From Microbacterium sp. Leaf151 (GTDB lineage: Bacteria > Actinomycetota > Actinomycetes > Actinomycetales > Microbacteriaceae): DNA of 64,000 nucleotides. The position numbers were made by a program, and so were the translations under genes. Location of the stretch: contig NZ_LMOR01000001.1 of assembly GCF_001424225.1 (NCBI RefSeq), positions 129,427 to 193,426 on the forward strand, read 5' to 3'. The notes under the pieces were generated by a model. It was not told the origin of the DNA. It saw only the letters and a program-made list of their open reading frames with translations, and made no database searches. Positions 60,484 through 64,000 of the stretch are shown here, one piece after another. Every line of letters begins with the position of its first letter. Position 1 is the first letter of the stretch.

Positions 60484-61737
60484 TCAGACGCGCGCGGCGG
60501 CCGACTCACCCACCGGCACCAGCCGCGTCAGCTGAGTGACGTGCCGCGGCTCGAGCTCTGCCAGCGACGACACGCCCAGCAGCGTCATCGTGCGTTCTAT
60601 CTCGCTGCGCAGAATCGCGATCGTGCGATCGACGCCCTGACGCCCGCCGGCCATCAGGCCGTACAGGTACGCCCGGCCGATGAGCGTGAACTTCGCGCCC
60701 AGAGCGATGGATGCCACGATGTCGGCGCCGTTCATGATGCCCGTGTCGACCATGACCGTGGCGTCCTTGCCGACCTCGCGCACGACCTTCGGCAGGAGGT
60801 GGAAAGGGATCGGCGCGCGATCGAGCTGGCGGCCGCCGTGGTTGGACAGGACGATGCCATCGACGCCGAGGTCGACCAGACGCGCCGCGTCGGCGACGTT
60901 CTGCACGCCCTTCACGACGATCTTGCCCGGCCACATGCCGCGGATGACGTCGAGGTCGTCGTAGCTGATGGTGGGGTCCATGGCCGCGTTCAGCAGCTCA
61001 CCGACGGTGCCGCCGGTGGTGCTGAGCGAGGCGAACTCGAGCTTGGGGGTGGTGAGGAAGTCGATCCACCACCACGGGCGCGGGATGGCGTTGACGATCG
61101 TGCCGACGGTCAGCTGCGGCGGGATCGAGAAGCCGTTGCGCTTGTCGCGCAGGCGGGCTCCGGCGATGGGGGTGTCGACGGTGAACTGCAGCGTGTCGAA
61201 CCCGGCGCGCGCGGCGCGCTCGACGAGCCCGTACGAGATGTCACGGTCGTTCATGACGTACAGCTGGAACCAGTTGCGCCCCCGGGGGTTGGCGGCCTTC
61301 ACGCCCTCGATCGAGGTCGTTCCCAGCGTCGACAGGGTGAAGGGGATGCCCGCGGACGCCGCCGCGGACGCCCCGGCCGTCTCGCCCTCGGTCTGCATCA
61401 GGCGCGTGAATCCGGTGGGTGCGATCCCGAACGGCAGGGCCGACGGTCCGCCGAGGATCTCGCAGGAGGTGTCGACGTCGGCCGCCGGGCGCAGGATGTC
61501 GGGATGGAATTCGACATCCTCGAAGGCGCGGCGGGCACGGTCGAGCGACAGCTCTCCCTCGGCCGCACCGTCGGTGTAGTCGAACGCCGCCTTGGGGGTG
61601 CGGCGCTTGGCGATCGTGCGCAGGTCGGCGATGGTCAGGGCGGCATCGAGACGGCGCTTGCGCGCGTCGAGCTCGGGCTTCTTGAACTGCATGAGCTCGA
61701 GGAGCTCGCCGACTTTGGGGAGCTGACGCTGAACCAT
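60484..61737 (-). CDS. lldD: FMN-dependent L-lactate / alpha-hydroxyacid dehydrogenase
   Basis: 417 residues; ATG at 61737 with GAGAG upstream. FMN-dependent TIM barrel: [53 protein letters not shown] (active-site His and Arg), [15 protein letters not shown] and [12 protein letters not shown]. The family oxidises L-lactate or related acids to 2-oxo acids. It follows rhaB by 66 bp on the same strand, which suits disposal of lactate from rhamnose breakdown. A FadR-type operator is just upstream. Confidence 0.92.
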   Translation of the reverse strand: MVQRQLPKVGELLELMQFKKPELDARKRRLDAALTIADLRTIAKRRTPKAAFDYTDGAAEGELSLDRARRAFEDVEFHPDILRPAADVDTSCEILGGPSALPFGIAPTGFTRLMQTEGETAGASAAASAGIPFTLSTLGTTSIEGVKAANPRGRNWFQLYVMNDRDISYGLVERAARAGFDTLQFTVDTPIAGARLRDKRNGFSIPPQLTVGTIVNAIPRPWWWIDFLTTPKLEFASLSTTGGTVGELLNAAMDPTISYDDLDVIRGMWPGKIVVKGVQNVADAARLVDLGVDGIVLSNHGGRQLDRAPIPFHLLPKVVREVGKDATVMVDTGIMNGADIVASIALGAKFTLIGRAYLYGLMAGGRQGVDRTIAILRSEIERTMTLLGVSSLAELEPRHVTQLTRLVPVGESAAARV

Positions 61738-61754
61738 GGAGATGCTCTCTTTCG

Positions 61755-61769
61755 TGTGGTCTGACCACA
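61755..61769. promoter_or_regulatory. FadR/LldR-type operator upstream of lldD
   Basis: TGTGGTCTGACCACA, a 15-bp perfect palindrome containing TGGTCTGACCA, which fits the FadR-subfamily pattern TNGTNNNACNA. It is 18 bp before the lldD start. The regulator is not in the adjacent genes. Confidence 0.65.
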
Positions 61770-61803
61770 TAGTACGCGTCACCGAGCGGGGCGGGAAGGG
61801 TCT

Positions 61804-63237
61804 TCAGGAATGCGGCTCGAACCGCCGAGGGGGGAAGGCGATCGCCACACGCGCACGCAGGTCTTCGAGCGACGCGTCGGCCCCGAAGGCGCCGAGGGCC
61901 CGCGCCTGCACGAGCACATTGCCCGCAGCGGTCGCTTCGACGGGGCCGGCGAGCACGGGCACCCCGGCCCGGTCGGCGGTGGCCTGGCACAGCAGCACGT
62001 TCAACGCACCCCCACCGACCAGGTGGATGACGTCCACCTCGCGTCCCGCGAGATCGCCGGCGGTGCGTACCGCTCGCGCGAACGCGTCGGCGATGCTCTC
62101 GACGATGATCCGCGCGAACGCCGCGCGACCGGCGACCTCGGGTTGCGGCGTCCCGAGCAGGGCGGCGATGCGCGCCGGCATGTCGCCGGGGGCGGCGAGC
62201 GAGGCGTCATCGGCGTCGAAGACCCGCCTGGGCGACGGCTCGGCGGAGGCGGCCCGGAGCAGCGCGGGCAGGTCGACGTCCGCACCGTCACGATCCGACC
62301 ACGCGCGCACCGTCTCGCTCAGCAGCCAGAGTCCGGTGACGTTGTGCAGGAACCGCACGCGCCCGTCGACGCCGCCCTCGTTCGTGAAGTTGGCCGCGCG
62401 GGCGGCATCCGTTGTGATCGGCGCGCGAAGCTCCAGCCCCACCAGACCCCACGTCCCGCACGAGATGTACGCGGCGTTCGGGGTCGACATCGGCACCGCG
62501 ACGACCGCGGAGGCGGTGTCGTGCGAACCCACGGCGATCACGGGGACGCCGGCGAACTCGGCCGAGGTGTTGCCGATCGCCTGCCCGGGATCGATCAGCG
62601 GCGGCAGCACGCGGGAGGGGATGCCGAGCGCCTCGGCGAGCGCCTGATCCCACTCCCCCGTACGCACGTCGAGCAGACCCGTCGTCGAGGCGTTCGTTCG
62701 CTCGGCGACGCGGCGGCCGGTGAGCCGCTCGGCGAGCAGGTCGGGGATGAGCAGGCTCGTCTGCGCCTCGGCCAGCTGCGCGTCGACCGCGTACTGGTAC
62801 ACCGTGTTGAACGGGAGGAACTGCAGGCCGTTGCGGTGGTACAGCTCCTCGAACGGCACCACCGCGTGCACGGCATCCACCCCGCGCGCGGTGCGCTCGT
62901 CGCGGTAGTGGAACGGCTCGGCGAGCAGATCGCCGTCTTCGCCGAGGAGGCCGTAGTCGACGGCCCACGCGTCGATGCCGACGCTCTCGATCGACGGCTC
63001 CCGGCGGAGCGCCTCGGCCAGGCCCGCGCGCACATGGACCCAGAGCTGGTCGATGTCCCAGTGCCACCCGTCTTCGCGCTTGACCGGGCCGTTGGGGAAC
63101 CGGGCGACCTGTTCGAGCTCGAGCACCCCGTCGCCGACGCGGCCGATCATCACGCGCCCGCTCGTGGCGCCGAGGTCGACGGCGGCGACGGCCCGGACGG
63201 CGCCGGGCTCCGTCCTGTCGGGGACGGGCGCGCTCAT
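61804..63237 (-). CDS. rhaB: Rhamnulokinase
   Basis: 477 residues; ATG overlaps the preceding stop as ATGA. FGGY kinase fold: AVDLGATSGRVMIGRV (N-terminal ATPase motif), DAWAVDYGLLGEDGDLL, YHRNGLQFLPFNTVYQ, SHDTASAVVAVP, SCGTWGLVG, HNVTGLWLL and VIHLVGGGALNVLLCQ. It phosphorylates L-rhamnulose with ATP. Distinct from xylulose and glycerol kinases by the LQFLPFNT and GTWGLVG segments. Operon with the aldolase/dehydrogenase upstream. Confidence 0.93.
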   Translation of the reverse strand: MSAPVPDRTEPGAVRAVAAVDLGATSGRVMIGRVGDGVLELEQVARFPNGPVKREDGWHWDIDQLWVHVRAGLAEALRREPSIESVGIDAWAVDYGLLGEDGDLLAEPFHYRDERTARGVDAVHAVVPFEELYHRNGLQFLPFNTVYQYAVDAQLAEAQTSLLIPDLLAERLTGRRVAERTNASTTGLLDVRTGEWDQALAEALGIPSRVLPPLIDPGQAIGNTSAEFAGVPVIAVGSHDTASAVVAVPMSTPNAAYISCGTWGLVGLELRAPITTDAARAANFTNEGGVDGRVRFLHNVTGLWLLSETVRAWSDRDGADVDLPALLRAASAEPSPRRVFDADDASLAAPGDMPARIAALLGTPQPEVAGRAAFARIIVESIADAFARAVRTAGDLAGREVDVIHLVGGGALNVLLCQATADRAGVPVLAGPVEATAAGNVLVQARALGAFGADASLEDLRARVAIAFPPRRFEPHS

Positions 63238-64000
63238 CGCAGGAACGCCGCGGCGACGCCCGAGTCGACGGGGATGTGCAAGCCCGTCGTGCGCGAGAGC
63301 TCGGGACCGGTGAGCACGTACACCGCGTCGGCGACGTTCTCGGGCACGACCTCGCGCTTCAGGATCGTGCGGTCGGCGTAGAACTGCCCGAGGTCCTTCT
63401 CGTCGACGCCGTAGGTGGCGGCGCGGTTCGCGCCCCAGCCCGCGGCGAAGATCCCCGAGCCGCGCACGACGCCGTCGGGGTTGATGCCGTTGACCCGCAC
63501 GCCGTACTCGCCGAGCTCGACCGCCAGAAGCCGCACCTGGTGCGCCTGGTCGGCCTTGGTGGCGGAGTAGGCGATGTTGTTGGGGCCCGCGAACACGGAG
63601 TTCTTCGACGAGATGTAGATGACGTCTCCCCCCATCTTCTGCGCGATCAGCGCCTTCGCCGCGGCCTTCGAGACGAGGAACGAGCCCTTGGCCATCACGT
63701 CGTGCTGCAGGTCCCAGTCCTTCTCGGTGGTCTCCAGCAGCGGCTTCGACAGCGAGAGGCCGGCGTTGTTGACCACGAGGTCGATGCCGCCGAAGGCGAG
63801 CACGGTCGCATCGATCGCGGCCTGCACGCCCGCGGCTTCCGCGACGTTCGCGGCCACACCGATCGCGACGTCGGTCGAGCCGAGCTCGGCGGCCACAGCC
63901 TGCGCCTTCTCGAGGTCGAGGTCGGCCACGACGACGCACGCCCCCTCGGCGGCGAGACGGGTGGCGATGGCCTTGCCGATGCCGGAGGCGGCACCGGTCA
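63234..64000 (-). CDS. SDR part of bifunctional rhamnulose-1-P aldolase/lactaldehyde dehydrogenase (N-terminus beyond window)
   Basis: About 255 C-terminal residues are visible; the reading frame is open to the right edge. NAD-binding TGAASGIGKAIATRLA, NNAGLS, the catalytic ISSKNSVFAGPNNIAYSATK (Ser, Tyr, Lys) and the C-terminal VNGINPDGVVRGSGIF, YADRTILKR, LTGPELSRTTGLHIPVDSG. The latter are characteristic of RhaE, the dehydrogenase part of RhaD-RhaE fusions that split rhamnulose-1-phosphate and oxidise L-lactaldehyde to L-lactate. An aldolase domain should lie upstream, outside the window. Confidence 0.85.
   Translation of the reverse strand, partial: TGAASGIGKAIATRLAAEGACVVVADLDLEKAQAVAAELGSTDVAIGVAANVAEAAGVQAAIDATVLAFGGIDLVVNNAGLSLSKPLLETTEKDWDLQHDVMAKGSFLVSKAAAKALIAQKMGGDVIYISSKNSVFAGPNNIAYSATKADQAHQVRLLAVELGEYGVRVNGINPDGVVRGSGIFAAGWGANRAATYGVDEKDLGQFYADRTILKREVVPENVADAVYVLTGPELSRTTGLHIPVDSGVAAAFLR

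Noticed and set aside
1-64000. Prophage, integrative element or insertion sequence
   Set aside because: No integrase, transposase, phage structural gene or att-like repeat is seen; base composition is uniform apart from short AT-rich promoter islands.
1-64000. tRNA or rRNA genes
   Set aside because: No cloverleaf or rRNA-like stretch was recognised in any intergenic region on either strand.

Overview
The window reads as chromosomal DNA of a high-GC actinobacterium, most likely Microbacterium or a close Microbacteriaceae relative. This rests on about 70% GC, many GTG starts, 4-nt ATGA/GTGA gene overlaps, DtxR/IdeR-type iron boxes, LAxTG and lipobox surface proteins, and no rRNA, tRNA, phage, IS or CRISPR content. 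The species call is inference from style and gene content, not from a marker gene.

Region by region. 1-9115 is a haem-iron acquisition locus: hmuT-hmuU-hmuV, a TM-anchored surface protein and a truncated HtaA protein on the minus strand. Divergent from it are an HtaA protein ending in a WxL-like domain and a WxLIP (DUF916-type) partner, followed by haem oxygenase and a DUF2470 protein. Three DtxR-like boxes cover the two divergent promoter regions. 9116-13844 holds a repeat-rich gap, an orphan DNA methyltransferase coupled to a lipoate ligase, and an MMPL transporter. 13900-30723 is a secreted-protein region: a PA14/propeller/CBM/DUF1080 protein, a small WxL-like protein, a DMT exporter with a LysR regulator, a DUF2079 membrane protein, TatB and TatA. 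It then carries a propeller/PKD/Ig protein, a Tat-exported TIM barrel, a beta-solenoid WxL-like protein and a second WxLIP.

31019-35648 is a four-carbon acid-sugar (threonate-like) catabolic operon: DUF1537 kinase, beta-hydroxyacid dehydrogenase, GntP permease, GntR repressor. 35838-43329 is a ribose-type ABC sugar transporter with a ROK regulator, a Gfo/Idh/MocA dehydrogenase and a TIM-barrel isomerase. 43562-50908 is a tightly overlapped ebo-type operon (EboF, EboE, EboB, a TIM-barrel/EboA fusion, EboC) led by an inositol-phosphate-synthase-like cyclase, with no EboD in the window. 51289-55500 encodes a 1403-residue LATTG surface protein with FG-GAP-like repeats and an aerolysin-like stretch. 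55675-60383 has a lipase-like hydrolase, a MarR regulator and two MFS exporters. 60484-64000 is a rhamnose-to-pyruvate segment: L-lactate dehydrogenase, rhamnulokinase and the start-truncated RhaE part of a bifunctional aldolase/dehydrogenase.

How the parts fit. Haem is probably captured at the wall by HtaA proteins, passed to HmuT, imported by HmuUV and opened by haem oxygenase, all under iron control. Three promoters (upstream of the small WxL-like gene, the propeller/PKD gene and the ebo operon) share an unusual 16-bp block overlapping the -35. This hints that the secreted sugar-oxidation/WxL genes and the ebo operon belong to one regulon.
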